A stretch of DNA of 56,960 nucleotides from positions 1 through 56,960 of the forward strand of contig NZ_JAFMPY010000031.1 of assembly GCF_017353515.1 (NCBI RefSeq). The letters are read 5' to 3'. A program made the position numbers and the translations under genes. Shown here one piece after another: positions 17,101 to 26,690 of this stretch (positions are counted from its first letter, which is position 1; every line of letters begins with the position of its first letter). The notes beneath the pieces are model-generated. The model saw only the letters and a list, made by a program, of their open reading frames with translations, made no database searches and was not told the DNA's origin. The stretch is from Jiella sonneratiae (GTDB lineage: Bacteria > Pseudomonadota > Alphaproteobacteria > Rhizobiales > Rhizobiaceae).

Positions 17101-19050
17101 ATGAATCTGACGATCCCACGGAAACTCGGCGTCCTGATCGCCGTCGCGGTGCTGACGACGACGGCGGCCATTGCCGGACAACTTCTTTCGCTGCGTTCCC
17201 AGATCTGGAACGAGCGCGAGCATCTTCTGGCGTCGCAGGTCGACGTCGTGATGACCATGATCGGTTCGATCTCCGACGAGGTCGACAAGGGGGCGATCAA
17301 CAAAGAAGAGGGCCAGCGCCGCGCGGCGGACTCGCTGCGCAGCATGCGTTTCGGCAGCGGCAACTACTTCTTCGTGGTGAGCGAGAAGGGCCAGATGCTC
17401 GTCCACCCGAAACCCAAGGTCGAAGGGTCGCAAAACTGGGACAACCAGGATTCCGACGGCGTCTACATGACCCGCAAGCAGATCGCCGCCGCGCAGGCCG
17501 GCGGTGGCTTCACCGAATACCGGTCGTCGCGGCTCGGCGAGGAGCAGCCGGTCCCGAAACTCTCCTACTCGGCGCTGTTCAAGCCCTGGGGCTGGGTCGT
17601 CAGCACCGGCGTCTATGTCGACGACGTCGAGGCGCAGTTCCAGGCCGCGCTTTACAAGTCGCTTCTCTGGCTGGGCGGCATCCTTCTCGTCCTGATCGGC
17701 TGCGCCTGGCCGCTCGCCCGGTCGATCTCGCGCCCGATCAAGGCGATGACGGGGGCGATGCGCCGGCTTGCCGCCGGCGAAAAGTCGGTCGAGGTGCCCG
17801 CCCGCGGCCGGCGCGACGAGATCGGCGCCATGGCCGAGGCGGTCGAGACCTTCAAGGATCAGGCGGTCGAGCGCGACCGGCTCGCCGGCGAGGCGGAGGC
17901 CGCACGCGCCGGCCAGGACGAGGCCAAGCAGCGCCAGGCAGCCCTCGACAATGCCAAGGGCGAGGACCTTCGCGCCTTCGTCGGGATGGTCGAGACCGGC
18001 TTCGACCGGCTTTCGGCCGGCGACCTCACCGTCCGCATGACGGGGGCCGTGGCGCCCGAGTTCGAGCCGATCCGGGCAAAGTTCAACAGCTCGGTCGCGG
18101 CGCTGGAAGGCGCGATCGGCCAAGTCCTCTCGTCGGTCGGTTCGATCCGCACCGGGCTTTCCGAGATCACCGTCGCCTCCAACGACCTTGCCCAGCGCAC
18201 CGAGCAGCAGGCGGCGAGCCTCGAAGAGACCGTCGCCGCCCTCGGCGAGGTGACGAGCGCGGTCAACCAGACCGCGGACGGCGCCGGCCATGCGCAGACC
18301 GTCGCGACGTCGGCACGCCGCAAGGCGGAAAAGGGCGGCGCGATCGTCGCCGAGGCCGTCGAGGCGATGAGCCAGATCGAGGCATCCTCGCAGCAGATCA
18401 ACCAGATCATCGGGGTGATCGACGAGATCGCCTTCCAGACCAACCTGCTCGCCCTCAACGCCGGCGTCGAGGCGGCGCGGGCCGGCGAGGCCGGCAAGGG
18501 CTTCGCGGTGGTGGCGCAGGAAGTCCGCGCGCTGGCCCAGCGCTCGGCCGAGGCCGCCAAGGAGATCAAGGGTCTGATCCAGACCTCCAGCGAGCAGGTG
18601 TCGGCGGGCGTCGACCTCGTCACGGCGTCCGGCAAGTCGCTGGAAGAGATCGTCGCCGAGGTGTCGTCGATGACCGACGTCATCGGACGGATCGCCGATT
18701 CGGCCCGCGAACAGGCGACGAGCCTGCGCGAGGTGTCGGGTGCGGCGGATCAGATGGACAAGGTGACCCAGCAGAACGCCGCGATGGTGGAAGAGTCGAC
18801 CGCGGCGGCCCAGACGCTCGCCAAGGAGACCGAGGAACTCGCCGGCGTGATGGCGCAGTTCAAGACGGCGGCGGAGGCCTCCGCGACGGCATCCGGCAGA
18901 ATGCCGGCCGGCCGGCCGACGGCAAGGTCCGCCTCCCGCTCCGCATCGGCCCGCGGGACCTCCGGCTCCGTGCCGCAGCTGCGCGCCACGGGTGCCGGCG
19001 GGGCAGCCCGCAAGGCCGAGGCCGCCGACGACAACTGGGAAGAATTCTGA
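17101..19050 (+). CDS. Methyl-accepting chemotaxis protein, sCache type
   Basis: A transmembrane chemoreceptor of 649 residues. The N-terminal helix (about 8-28) is followed by a periplasmic single Cache domain (about 35-185, with GNYFFVVSEKGQMLVHP and GWVVSTGVYVDDV). Then come a second helix (about 188-208), HAMP, and the cytoplasmic coiled-coil signalling domain with the hairpin EIAFQTNLLALN and EAARAGEAGKGF. Single Cache domains of this form usually bind small carboxylates, fitting the acid-catabolism setting. The protein ends in NWEEF, a tether for the CheR methyltransferase. Monocistronic, with a terminator after it. Confidence 0.95.
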   Translation: MNLTIPRKLGVLIAVAVLTTTAAIAGQLLSLRSQIWNEREHLLASQVDVVMTMIGSISDEVDKGAINKEEGQRRAADSLRSMRFGSGNYFFVVSEKGQMLVHPKPKVEGSQNWDNQDSDGVYMTRKQIAAAQAGGGFTEYRSSRLGEEQPVPKLSYSALFKPWGWVVSTGVYVDDVEAQFQAALYKSLLWLGGILLVLIGCAWPLARSISRPIKAMTGAMRRLAAGEKSVEVPARGRRDEIGAMAEAVETFKDQAVERDRLAGEAEAARAGQDEAKQRQAALDNAKGEDLRAFVGMVETGFDRLSAGDLTVRMTGAVAPEFEPIRAKFNSSVAALEGAIGQVLSSVGSIRTGLSEITVASNDLAQRTEQQAASLEETVAALGEVTSAVNQTADGAGHAQTVATSARRKAEKGGAIVAEAVEAMSQIEASSQQINQIIGVIDEIAFQTNLLALNAGVEAARAGEAGKGFAVVAQEVRALAQRSAEAAKEIKGLIQTSSEQVSAGVDLVTASGKSLEEIVAEVSSMTDVIGRIADSAREQATSLREVSGAADQMDKVTQQNAAMVEESTAAAQTLAKETEELAGVMAQFKTAAEASATASGRMPAGRPTARSASRSASARGTSGSVPQLRATGAGGAARKAEAADDNWEEF

Positions 19051-19080
19051 GCCCCGGCCAACTCGTATCGACAGTGAGGG

Positions 19081-19115
19081 AAGGGCCCGTCGCGCAACCG
19101 CGGCGGGCCCTTTCT
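19081..19115 (+). terminator. Intrinsic terminator after the MCP gene
   Basis: The arms AAGGGCCCG (19081-19089) and CGGGCCCTT (19104-19112) form a 9-bp stem around a 14-base loop, ending in TTT. It lies 30 bases after the stop codon. Confidence 0.7.
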
Positions 19116-19216
19116 GCGTCTGTTGCCGTGACTGGCCTCGGCCGGGATTTGGGGGCACTGCTGCCGCCGCCGCTCCGGCGTTTTGCGTGCCTCTCGGTCG
19201 TTCTGGCGAGAACCGG

Positions 19217-19867
19217 CTACTGGTCCTGCTTCACCGTCGCAGGCTCGAACGCCTCGAAACGGCTGAGCTCCAGCCCGTTGCCGACCGGCAGGCAGAGGCT
19301 CGCCATCTGCGGCAGGGCACGCAGGGCGGCGACGTATTCCGCCGTGTCCGCCCGGCCGGGCCGGACGTTGTCCGTGACGATGATCGCGCCGGGATTGAGC
19401 TTGGGGTGGAAGGCGCGCAGGCAGGGCAGATAGAGGTGGTTGGCGAGGTCGACGAGGACGAAGTCGATGCCCGCCGGCATGTCCTCGATCAGCCGGACGG
19501 CGTCGCCGACGCGAAAGTCGACGAAATCGGCGAGACCCGCCTTCTCGGCCATCTCGCGGGCGAATGCCGACTTGTAGTCGGCAATCTCCATGGTCACGAG
19601 ACGGCCGCCCGCCGCGCGCGCGGCCTCCGCCAGCCAGATCCCGGAATAGCCGTAGGAGGTGCCGAGCTCGAGGATCGTCGGCCGCACGAGGCTGCGCGCC
19701 AGCGTGTTGACGAAGCGGCCGGTCTCCGCGCCGATGGCGAAGAGGCGGCGATCCCGCTCGCCCTCCTTCGGGCGCGGCAGCCGTCCCTGGTGGCGCGTCC
19801 GCTCCTCCCGTTCCTGCCGCATCATCTCGTGATAGGCGTCGAGAACGGACGTGACCTTGCTGTCCAT
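19217..19867 (-). CDS. SAM-dependent O-methyltransferase-like protein
   Basis: A class I SAM methyltransferase of 216 residues. Motif I is ILELGTSYGYSGIWLAEAA (about residues 65-83), the acidic strand 2 end is LVTMEIADYK, and the motif IV region is GIDFVLVDLANHLYLP. It is related to bacterial catechol-type O-methyltransferases, but the usual second acidic metal ligand region is weak, so the acceptor is unknown. GGAGACG precedes its ATG. It follows the haem oxygenase gene on the same strand, 74 bp away, and may be the last gene of the haem-uptake unit. Confidence 0.82.
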   Translation of the reverse strand: MDSKVTSVLDAYHEMMRQEREERTRHQGRLPRPKEGERDRRLFAIGAETGRFVNTLARSLVRPTILELGTSYGYSGIWLAEAARAAGGRLVTMEIADYKSAFAREMAEKAGLADFVDFRVGDAVRLIEDMPAGIDFVLVDLANHLYLPCLRAFHPKLNPGAIIVTDNVRPGRADTAEYVAALRALPQMASLCLPVGNGLELSRFEAFEPATVKQDQ

Positions 19868-19941
19868 CCGGCGTCTCCGATCTCCGATGGCGGGTTGCGG
19901 CCGTCGTCCGGCCGGCGCGGCGCGGAGCGGCGGCCCGCTGC

Positions 19942-20571
19942 TCAGGCGGCCTTCAGATCCATCTCGGCGCGGTCGAGCACGAAGGCGAAGGCATGCCGGG
20001 CGCCGTCGACCACCCGGTCTTCATCGCCTGCGGACAATTCCACGCCGTCGAGGGCATGGGTGAAGGTCCGCCACTGCAGGCCGCGGCCTTCCGGCGCCGC
20101 GCGCAGATGCCGCGCGCCCCAGCTTTCGGAGAGCCCCAGAGCGCCGGCCGCCTTCAGAAGGAAGGCTGCGCCGAGGTTGGAGCCTTCGGCGACATAGAGC
20201 CAGCCGAGGGCCGGCGCGAGGTCGTGCGCCTCCGGTCCCGCGCGGTCGCTCGGCGGCGGCGGCGCCTCGCCGAGATCCATCAGGTCCGCGGCGACGAGTT
20301 CGAGCCGCCGGCGCTGGGCGAGGTCGGGGAAGATGCCGGCGAGGCCGGGATCGCGGTAGAGCGGCGCGACCTCGCGGTGGAACAGATACTGCAGGCGCAG
20401 ATAGCGGACGTAGCGCTCGCGGCTTGAGAAGGGCGATGCGGCCATCATCTGCCGGTCGAGCCGTTCGTGGATGGCGCCGGTCGCCTGCTTGAGACGTTTC
20501 GAGCGGCCGTCGGCGGCTGGAGCGTCGGTGTCCGGATGGGTGGTCGCGATTGTCATGCGTCGGGTCTTCAT
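19942..20571 (-). CDS. Biliverdin-producing haem oxygenase
   Basis: A cytoplasmic haem oxygenase of 209 residues that opens haem to biliverdin, CO and Fe2+. The proximal ligand is the His in TGAIHERLDRQMM, and the distal helix has the glycine-rich GWLYVAEGSNLGAAFLL. This BphO/PigA-like form is common in proteobacteria. No bacteriophytochrome gene is nearby. A haem receptor lies directly upstream on the same strand, so the role is iron recovery from haem. The start could also be the ATG five codons later. Confidence 0.93.
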   Translation of the reverse strand: MKTRRMTIATTHPDTDAPAADGRSKRLKQATGAIHERLDRQMMAASPFSSRERYVRYLRLQYLFHREVAPLYRDPGLAGIFPDLAQRRRLELVAADLMDLGEAPPPPSDRAGPEAHDLAPALGWLYVAEGSNLGAAFLLKAAGALGLSESWGARHLRAAPEGRGLQWRTFTHALDGVELSAGDEDRVVDGARHAFAFVLDRAEMDLKAA

Positions 20572-20707
20572 GGGTTTCGGTTCCCCCGGCTGCCTGGCCG
20601 GGTTTTCGTCATTCGGGGCCGGGCAGGCGCGAGGAACGCGGTGAAGGCGGGGGCTGGCACTCGGGCCGCCCCGCCTGCGGTTCGTTCGGCCCCGACCCCG
20701 ATACGCC

Positions 20708-22882
20708 TCAGAACTTGTAGGCCGCGGTCAGCTTGAAGGTGCGGCCCGGCTCCGAATAGAACGCATCCGGCTGCGACAGCGAGGTCGACGTCGAAGGGAT
20801 GTGCAGGGCATTGTAGTAGGTCTGATCGAAGACGTTGTACAAGCCCGCCGTCAGTTTCAGCCCCTCGACCTGTTCCGGCGACCACGATGCCCGAAGGTCG
20901 AGCAGGCCGTAGGCGGAGGTGTAGCCCTTGTCGAGGTCGACGTCGTCGCGCTTGCCCGCCAAAGTCCAGGTCATGCCCGCACTCCACGTCTTCGCCTCGT
21001 AGGCGAGGTCGAAGATGCCGCGATAGGGCGGGATGGAATCGATGATCTCGTCGGTGTCGGTGTCCTTGCCCTTGATCATCGCCAGCGCCACCGAGGCCGT
21101 CCAGCCGGGGTAGAACTGCCAGTGGGCGTTGGCCTCAAGCCCGTAGATCTGGACGTGGGCGCGGTTGATGTATTTGAAGACGCCGTAGGGATAGCCGCTG
21201 AGGCCGAGCTCGGCAGCGGTGAAGGTCTCGGTGTCGATGAAGTTCTTGTAGTAGGTGTCGAACACCGCGGCGCCGCCGCCGAGATAGTCGTCGCCGATCT
21301 TGGTGCCGATCTCGAAGCCGTTGCTGGTTTCCGGCTCGAGATTCGGATCGCCGAGCGACAGATAGGTGGCGGGCGAGCCGTAGGTGGTGAACAATTCGTC
21401 GGAGGTCGGCGCGCGGAAGCCCTGCGCCCACTGTGCGTAGACCCGGCCGCCGTCCCAGTCGTAGGCGGCGCGCAGCTTTCCGGAGACGGCGGAGTCGCTG
21501 TTCTCGTCGAAGTCCTGCGCGGCGTCGTTTTCGTCGTAGCTGGCCGTTTCCTGCGGTTCGTGGTCGTACCAGTCGAAGCGCACGCCCGGCGTCAGGCTGA
21601 AGCCACCGCCGAGCTGGATGTCGTCCTCGAGGAAGCCGCCGAAGGTGCGGCTGTCGACGTCCGGCTGATAGGACTGGTTCACGTGGTAGAACGAGCACGA
21701 ATAGCTGTAGACGACGCTGCAGGCATCGTCGCCCATGAGATATTGCGAGCTGGTGCCGACGAAGACGTCCGCGCCGGTCCGGAAGTCGTGGGTGAGACCG
21801 AAGAGCGCCACTTCCTTGCGGGCGTCGACATGGCCGCCGAAGCCCTTCTTCTCCAGCGTGTCGAAGCGCTCGTAATCCCCGGCCGGCGTGGTCAGCCGGA
21901 CCGAGCGGTCGTCGAGGCTCACCTTCGAGTCGAGCCAGTAGCCGAGGACGTGGGCCTCGTCGAGAATGGCCGAAGGGTCGTCCGCCTGATAGTCGTAGGT
22001 CAGCGACAGGCGGGTGCGTTCCCGCCGCTCGATCGCTTCGTAGTCGGAATAGGTGCTGCCGATCTCGGTCTCGGCGTCGACGTCGTTCTTGCGCGAATAA
22101 TGCTCGGCGGTGAAGCCGAAGCGATGGCCGCCGTCGACCTCCTGGTAGATCTTTCCGAGCCAGTTGTCGCGGTGGTAGTCGAGCGGGTTCGGCTCGGTCC
22201 GGGTCGCCCCGGTTCCGCCGACGTCGCCCTGGTTGTCGACCTCGTGGCCCCAGCGATAGCCTCCCTGGAACAGCACCGAGGTGCCGCCGCGACGGGCGGC
22301 GACGGCCTGGCTGACGTCGACGTCCTCGTCTCTCGAATCGTATGAGAGCGTCGTCAGGCCGCCCCAGTTGCGGCCGGGTTCGATGAGGTCGTCCGGGTCG
22401 AGGGTGCGCAGGCCGAGGACGCCGCCGAGTGCGCCGGAACCGTAGCGGCTGGAATCGCCGCCTTTCAGGATGTCGATCTGCGACAGGCTGTCGAAGTCGA
22501 AGGTGCTGATGCCGCCCACCGCGCCGTAGACCGGCTCGTTCAGCCAGGGGATCGGCACCCCGTCGATCGTCGTCAGGACACGGGCGGCGTCGAGACCGCG
22601 GATGTTGACGCTGTCGTTCGCGGCGTTGAAGTCGACGCTCGGATCGATGCGCTGCCCGAGCTCTTCCAGGCTCTGGACCTGTTTGTCGTCCAGCTCCTTC
22701 TTGTCGACCGTGGTGACGGTCGCGCCGGTGATCTTCGCGGGCTTGCCGTTCTTGATGACGACGGTGTCGAGCTGGATCGTCCCGTCCGCGGTCGTCTCCT
22801 GGGCGAGCGCCGCCGGCACGAGGACGAATGGAATGACGACGCCCGACGCAAGTCGGGCGAGCAGGCGCCTTTGGCGAGCCAT
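20708..22882 (-). CDS. TonB-dependent haem/haemoglobin receptor
   Basis: An outer-membrane receptor of 724 residues. A signal peptide is cleaved near ALA|QETT (residue 27). The plug domain covers about 40-150 with VNIRGLDAARVLTTIDGVPIP. A 22-strand barrel follows and ends in the C-terminal Phe of AAYKF. The QGFRAPTSDELF and DPNLEPETS segments match the FRAP/NPNL boxes of haem receptors, although DPNL replaces NPNL. A loop with Cys residues (DACSVVYSYSCSFY) probably forms a disulphide. It is first in an operon with haem oxygenase. The iron-box-like site upstream indicates derepression under iron limitation. Confidence 0.94.
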   Translation of the reverse strand: MARQRRLLARLASGVVIPFVLVPAALAQETTADGTIQLDTVVIKNGKPAKITGATVTTVDKKELDDKQVQSLEELGQRIDPSVDFNAANDSVNIRGLDAARVLTTIDGVPIPWLNEPVYGAVGGISTFDFDSLSQIDILKGGDSSRYGSGALGGVLGLRTLDPDDLIEPGRNWGGLTTLSYDSRDEDVDVSQAVAARRGGTSVLFQGGYRWGHEVDNQGDVGGTGATRTEPNPLDYHRDNWLGKIYQEVDGGHRFGFTAEHYSRKNDVDAETEIGSTYSDYEAIERRERTRLSLTYDYQADDPSAILDEAHVLGYWLDSKVSLDDRSVRLTTPAGDYERFDTLEKKGFGGHVDARKEVALFGLTHDFRTGADVFVGTSSQYLMGDDACSVVYSYSCSFYHVNQSYQPDVDSRTFGGFLEDDIQLGGGFSLTPGVRFDWYDHEPQETASYDENDAAQDFDENSDSAVSGKLRAAYDWDGGRVYAQWAQGFRAPTSDELFTTYGSPATYLSLGDPNLEPETSNGFEIGTKIGDDYLGGGAAVFDTYYKNFIDTETFTAAELGLSGYPYGVFKYINRAHVQIYGLEANAHWQFYPGWTASVALAMIKGKDTDTDEIIDSIPPYRGIFDLAYEAKTWSAGMTWTLAGKRDDVDLDKGYTSAYGLLDLRASWSPEQVEGLKLTAGLYNVFDQTYYNALHIPSTSTSLSQPDAFYSEPGRTFKLTAAYKF

Positions 22883-23394
22883 GGTGAACCCCTCGATGTG
22901 TGAAGAAGGGACCTGGCTGGCGCCGCGTGCACGCGGTCTGGCTCGCTACCGTCCTTTGCCGCGCCCGACCCCCTCGGTCCGCGCTGCATTGCGATGATCG
23001 CTAATGAATATGACTCCGAAAGTCAAATTTTAATTCATTGAAAGCATTGAACTAAATCGACTGATTCTAAACTGTGGCGGAAATGCGAAGACTGCCGGGC
23101 CTGTCGTCCGGCCACGCCGCGTTCCGTCCGGTCTCCGGCGATGCCAAGGCGCCGGCGCCCGCCCGGCCCGTGACGTTCGATGACAAAACGACACGCCGGG
23201 CATGCAAAGTCCGATCCAAGGACGATCTTCACCGCCTAACACCCCATCGTCGCCCATGGCTGCCGGACGGCCGGTTCCGGCCAGGGTGGCCGCCGTCTCC
23301 GGCGCCCGGGGAAACCGGTTCCGTGCCGCCGCCATGCGGGGCCGGGTTGGCCTTCGGGCGCCGGATCGCCGTATTCACCCACCCTCACGACGCC
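22883..23394. other. Divergent control region, haem receptor / HlyD gene
   Basis: 512 bp. At about 22995-23070 is a distinctly AT-rich island holding the IRO-type palindrome and a TTCTAAA half-site (23064-23070) that recalls Irr elements. The segment 23075-23394 is open in the HlyD frame but has no good start signal. It is taken as non-coding, which leaves the HlyD start uncertain. Confidence 0.5.
23011..23025. promoter_or_regulatory. RirA-type iron-responsive operator (IRO box)
   Basis: TGACTCCGAAAGTCA is an inverted repeat (TGACT/AGTCA) fitting the RirA consensus TGA-N9-TCA. It is embedded in AT-rich DNA 128 bp upstream of the haem receptor. Its position between divergent genes would allow iron control of both. 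The consensus is from knowledge of rhizobial RirA; binding is inferred. Confidence 0.55.
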
Positions 23395-24741
23395 ATGCAC
23401 GAGATGTCCCTTCCTTCCGCCACCGAGCCGCCGTCCCTCAAGCGCCAGGAGAATGTCGAGCCGACATGCCCAGCGGTGCGGGAGGCGGCGGCCGGCGCGC
23501 CGGCCTCGCCGTCCGACCGGACCGGGCGGGCCGGCCATGGCTCCGGGCCGAAGGGCACGCTGCTCGTCGGCGGCCGTCCGGCCTCACGCCCCCGCCGCCT
23601 GGGACGGGCGGCATCCGTGGCGGTCGCCGGCGTCTGCGTCGCGGCGGCCTTCGTGCTCGGCCTTCGCTATCTGGTACCGCATCCTGCGAAAGGAGAGGTC
23701 GTCCACCCCGGCACCCTCGTCGTCGACCGCCGCGGCCCGGGCACGCTCGACGCCATCGACAAGAGCACCGTGGGTGCGACGATCCAGGGCAGGATCGCCG
23801 GGATCGGCGTCGATCGCGGCGACAAGGTCGCGAAAGGCGACGTCGTCGCGGAACTCGAAGCCGGCGATCTGAAGAACCAGCTCGCCGTGTCGAAGGCCGC
23901 CGCGGCGGCGGCATCGGCGGCGGTCGAAAAGGCGAGGGTCGACCGGCAGCGCCGGCGGGCGACGCTCGACAACGCCCGGCAGACCCATGCGAGGCAGGCG
24001 TCTCTCAGGCAAACGGGATCGACGACGCAGGCGAACCTCGATGCGGCGCGGGCGTCGCTGCACGAGGCCGAGGCCGACCTCGCAGCCGCGGGAGCGGCGA
24101 TCGACCAGGCAGAGGCCCAGCAGCAGTCGGCCGAGGCGACGGTCGCGGTGGACGAGGCGCGGCTCGCCCAGACGGTGATCAGGGCGCCGATGGACGGGAT
24201 CGTCATCTCCCGGGATCGAAACGTCGGCGACATCGTCACGCCCGGATCGTCGATCATGCAGATCGTCGACCCTTCGACGATCATCCTGACCGCCCGCTTC
24301 GACGAGAGCGTCATCTCCTCCGTCGAAGCAGGGCAGGAGGCCGACGTCAGCTTCGCCTCCGAGGGCGACCGTGTCATTGCCGGCAAGGTGCTGCGGATCG
24401 GCCGCGAGGTCGATACGGAGACGCGCGAATTCACCGCCGACGTCGTTCCGACGGAGCTGCCGCCGAACTGGGCGATCGGCCAGCGCGGCACCGCGACGAT
24501 CACGGTGGCGGTCAAGACCGACGTCATCGCCGTCGCCACCGAGGACATCGTGCGAAGGGACGGCGCGGCGGGCCTTTGGGTGGTCGAAGAGGGCCGCGCG
24601 TCGTGGCGGCCGGTGACGCTCGGACAGATCGGCGGCGGCAGGGTCGAGATCGAGCACGGACTTTTCGACGGCGACGTGGTGCTCGCGCCGGGCCGGGTCT
24701 TCGACTGGATGCGGGTCCGCGAAGCGGAGATCCGACCGTGA
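23395..24741 (+). CDS. HlyD-family membrane fusion protein
   Basis: The periplasmic adaptor of an ABC exporter, 448 residues from ATG 23395. A basic N-terminus precedes one membrane helix (VAVAGVCVAAAFVLGLRYLV, about 69-88). Then come a lipoyl half (ATIQGRIAGIGVDRGDKVAKGD), an Ala-rich coiled-coil hairpin (about 160-250), the second lipoyl half (IRAPMDGIVISRDRNVGD) and beta-barrel domains. It ends at a GTGA overlap with the permease gene. Neither ATG 23395 nor ATG 23404 has a clear ribosome binding site and the frame is open to 23074, so the start is tentative. The set resembles DevBCA. Confidence 0.85.
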   Translation: MHEMSLPSATEPPSLKRQENVEPTCPAVREAAAGAPASPSDRTGRAGHGSGPKGTLLVGGRPASRPRRLGRAASVAVAGVCVAAAFVLGLRYLVPHPAKGEVVHPGTLVVDRRGPGTLDAIDKSTVGATIQGRIAGIGVDRGDKVAKGDVVAELEAGDLKNQLAVSKAAAAAASAAVEKARVDRQRRRATLDNARQTHARQASLRQTGSTTQANLDAARASLHEAEADLAAAGAAIDQAEAQQQSAEATVAVDEARLAQTVIRAPMDGIVISRDRNVGDIVTPGSSIMQIVDPSTIILTARFDESVISSVEAGQEADVSFASEGDRVIAGKVLRIGREVDTETREFTADVVPTELPPNWAIGQRGTATITVAVKTDVIAVATEDIVRRDGAAGLWVVEEGRASWRPVTLGQIGGGRVEIEHGLFDGDVVLAPGRVFDWMRVREAEIRP

Positions 24742-25889
24742 ACCTCGCCATGAAGGACATCGGCAGCAACCTCTCGCGGTTCCTGTTGACCCTCGTCGGG
24801 GTGGGCTTTCTGATCACCGCCGCGATCGGCATGGTCGGGCTCTATCGCGGCATCATCTCCGACGCCCTTCTGATCATCGACAACATCGGCGCCGATTTGT
24901 GGGTCGTGCAGGGCGGCCATGCCGGGCCCTTCGCGGAATCCTCGGCGATCTCGCCGACGATGGACCGCCGGGTCGACGGGGTGGCCGGCGTCGCCGGGGC
25001 GCGGCGCTTCGTGCAGTCGAGCCAGCAGTTCGAATTCGAGGGGCGCGACGTGAGAGCCTCGGTCACCGGTCTCGACTTTCCCGAGGATGTCGGCGGCTGG
25101 CTGCGCGTCGTGCGCGGACGTCATCTGGCGAGCGCGCATTTCGAGGCGATCGCCGATGTCAGCCTCGGTCTCGCCCTCGGCGACGAGATCCGGCTCGGCC
25201 GGGACGACTACGCGATCGTCGGCATCACCCGCGGCATGGTCGATGCGCAGGGCGACGGCCTGCTCTTCGTCACGGTCAACGATGCCATGACCATCGCCTC
25301 GCGCCGCAACAGCGAGGAAATCCTTCTCGCGCGGAATGGCATGGCCGAAACGGCGGACGCGGCGTCTGCCTCGAATGCCGGCAGGATCGCCGCGGTCGTC
25401 GTCGGCCTCGATCCGGCCGCAGATCCGGAACGCGTGCGGGCAGTCATCGGCAGATGGGGCGACGTCGACGTTCTCAGCCGCGATGATCAGCACGCGCTGC
25501 TGCTCGACCAGCGCCTGTGGCGCCTGCGCATCCAGATTCTCGCCTTTACCGGCGTGCTGCTCGTCGTCATGGCGATCGTGATCTCGTTGATCATCTACAC
25601 GATGACCCTCGAGAAGCTGCACCAGATCGCCATGCTGAAGCTCATCGGCGCCCGCAATTCGGTGATCGTCTCGATGATCGTCCAGCAGGCGGCGATGATC
25701 GGCCTCGGCGGATTTGCCGTCGGGCTTGGCTTCGCCGAAGCGATCTTCCCGTTGTTTCCGCGCAAGGTGGCGATCCTGCCGGGGGACCTTTTCTCCCTCG
25801 TCCTTGCCGTCGTGGTCATTTCGGGCGTCGCCAGCTCCTTCGGCATCGCACGGGCGATGAAGGTGCGGGCGCAGGAGGTCCTGGCGTGA
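24738..25889 (+). CDS. FtsX/MacB-like ABC permease (DevC/HrtB type)
   Basis: An inner-membrane permease of 383 residues. It has one helix near the N-terminus (FLLTLVGVGFLITAAIGMVGLY), a periplasmic domain of about 220 residues, and three C-terminal helices in the FtsX domain (LAFTGVLLVVMAIVISLIIYTMTLEKLHQIAMLKLIGA and following). This is the 1+3 helix plan of MacB, DevC and HrtB. The GTG start lies inside the GTGA junction with the hlyD gene; ATG 24750 is an alternative. Located opposite a haem receptor, a haem-export role as for HrtB is possible but unproven. Confidence 0.88.
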   Translation: MNLAMKDIGSNLSRFLLTLVGVGFLITAAIGMVGLYRGIISDALLIIDNIGADLWVVQGGHAGPFAESSAISPTMDRRVDGVAGVAGARRFVQSSQQFEFEGRDVRASVTGLDFPEDVGGWLRVVRGRHLASAHFEAIADVSLGLALGDEIRLGRDDYAIVGITRGMVDAQGDGLLFVTVNDAMTIASRRNSEEILLARNGMAETADAASASNAGRIAAVVVGLDPAADPERVRAVIGRWGDVDVLSRDDQHALLLDQRLWRLRIQILAFTGVLLVVMAIVISLIIYTMTLEKLHQIAMLKLIGARNSVIVSMIVQQAAMIGLGGFAVGLGFAEAIFPLFPRKVAILPGDLFSLVLAVVVISGVASSFGIARAMKVRAQEVLA

Positions 25890-26623
25890 CGAGGTCTCCG
25901 ATCCTTTCGGTCCGCGACGCGGCGAGGCACTATCAGAGCGGCGAGACGGTGATCCGCGCGCTCGACGGCGTGTCGTTCGACGTCTTTCCGGGAGAACTCG
26001 TCGGCATCGTCGGACCGAGCGGCTCCGGCAAGAGCACGATGCTCCTGATCGCCGGACTGCTGGAACTGCCGACCGGCGGCTGCGTCGCCTTCGAGGGAGA
26101 GATCGTGTCGCGGCCCGGCGGCAGCATTGCGGGGCTTCGGGATTTTCGTCGCCGCAAGATCGGCTTCGTCTTCCAGAAGGCGAATCTGATCCCGTTCCTG
26201 ACCGCCGCCGAGAACGTCGCGCTGGTCCTTCAGATCGACGACGTCCCGGCGGCAGCGGCGCGGCTTCATGCCGAAAGGCTGCTTGCCGCGCTCGGCCTCG
26301 GCGAGAGGCTCGACAACCGCCCGGCACGGCTTTCGGGCGGCGAGCAGCAGCGCGTCGCGATCGCGCGGGCCCTCGCCAACGATCCGCCGCTGCTTCTCGC
26401 CGACGAACCGACGGCGGCGCTCGACAGCGTGCGTGGCCGGCAGGTGATGGAACTGTTCCGGACGATCGCCGACGTCCGGCAGGCGGGAATCGTCGTCGTC
26501 ACCCACGACAATCGGTCGCTCGACCTCTTCGACCGCCTCGTCGAATTTTCCGACGGCAGGATCGTGGCGGTTACCGACAACCGGCCCGCCGCCCGGCCCG
26601 CCTCCCGGCCCGGCGCGGCGTGA
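25886..26623 (+). CDS. ABC exporter ATPase (MacB/DevA/HrtA type)
   Basis: The ATPase of the HlyD/permease exporter, 245 residues. Walker A is GPSGSGKST, Q-loop FVFQKANLIPFL, signature LSGGEQQRVAIARAL, Walker B LLLADEPTAALD, and the H-loop histidine is present in VVVTHDNR. All catalytic elements are intact. The GTG start overlaps the permease stop (GTGA). It is the last gene of the rightward operon and converges on the sensor kinase gene. Confidence 0.93.
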   Translation: MTRSPILSVRDAARHYQSGETVIRALDGVSFDVFPGELVGIVGPSGSGKSTMLLIAGLLELPTGGCVAFEGEIVSRPGGSIAGLRDFRRRKIGFVFQKANLIPFLTAAENVALVLQIDDVPAAAARLHAERLLAALGLGERLDNRPARLSGGEQQRVAIARALANDPPLLLADEPTAALDSVRGRQVMELFRTIADVRQAGIVVVTHDNRSLDLFDRLVEFSDGRIVAVTDNRPAARPASRPGAA

Positions 26624-26690
26624 GCCTCGGCCGAACCGGGGACCGGTCGAAGGCTCTTGCCGGGCGCGGCAGGCCGGGGATGGCGAAGCA

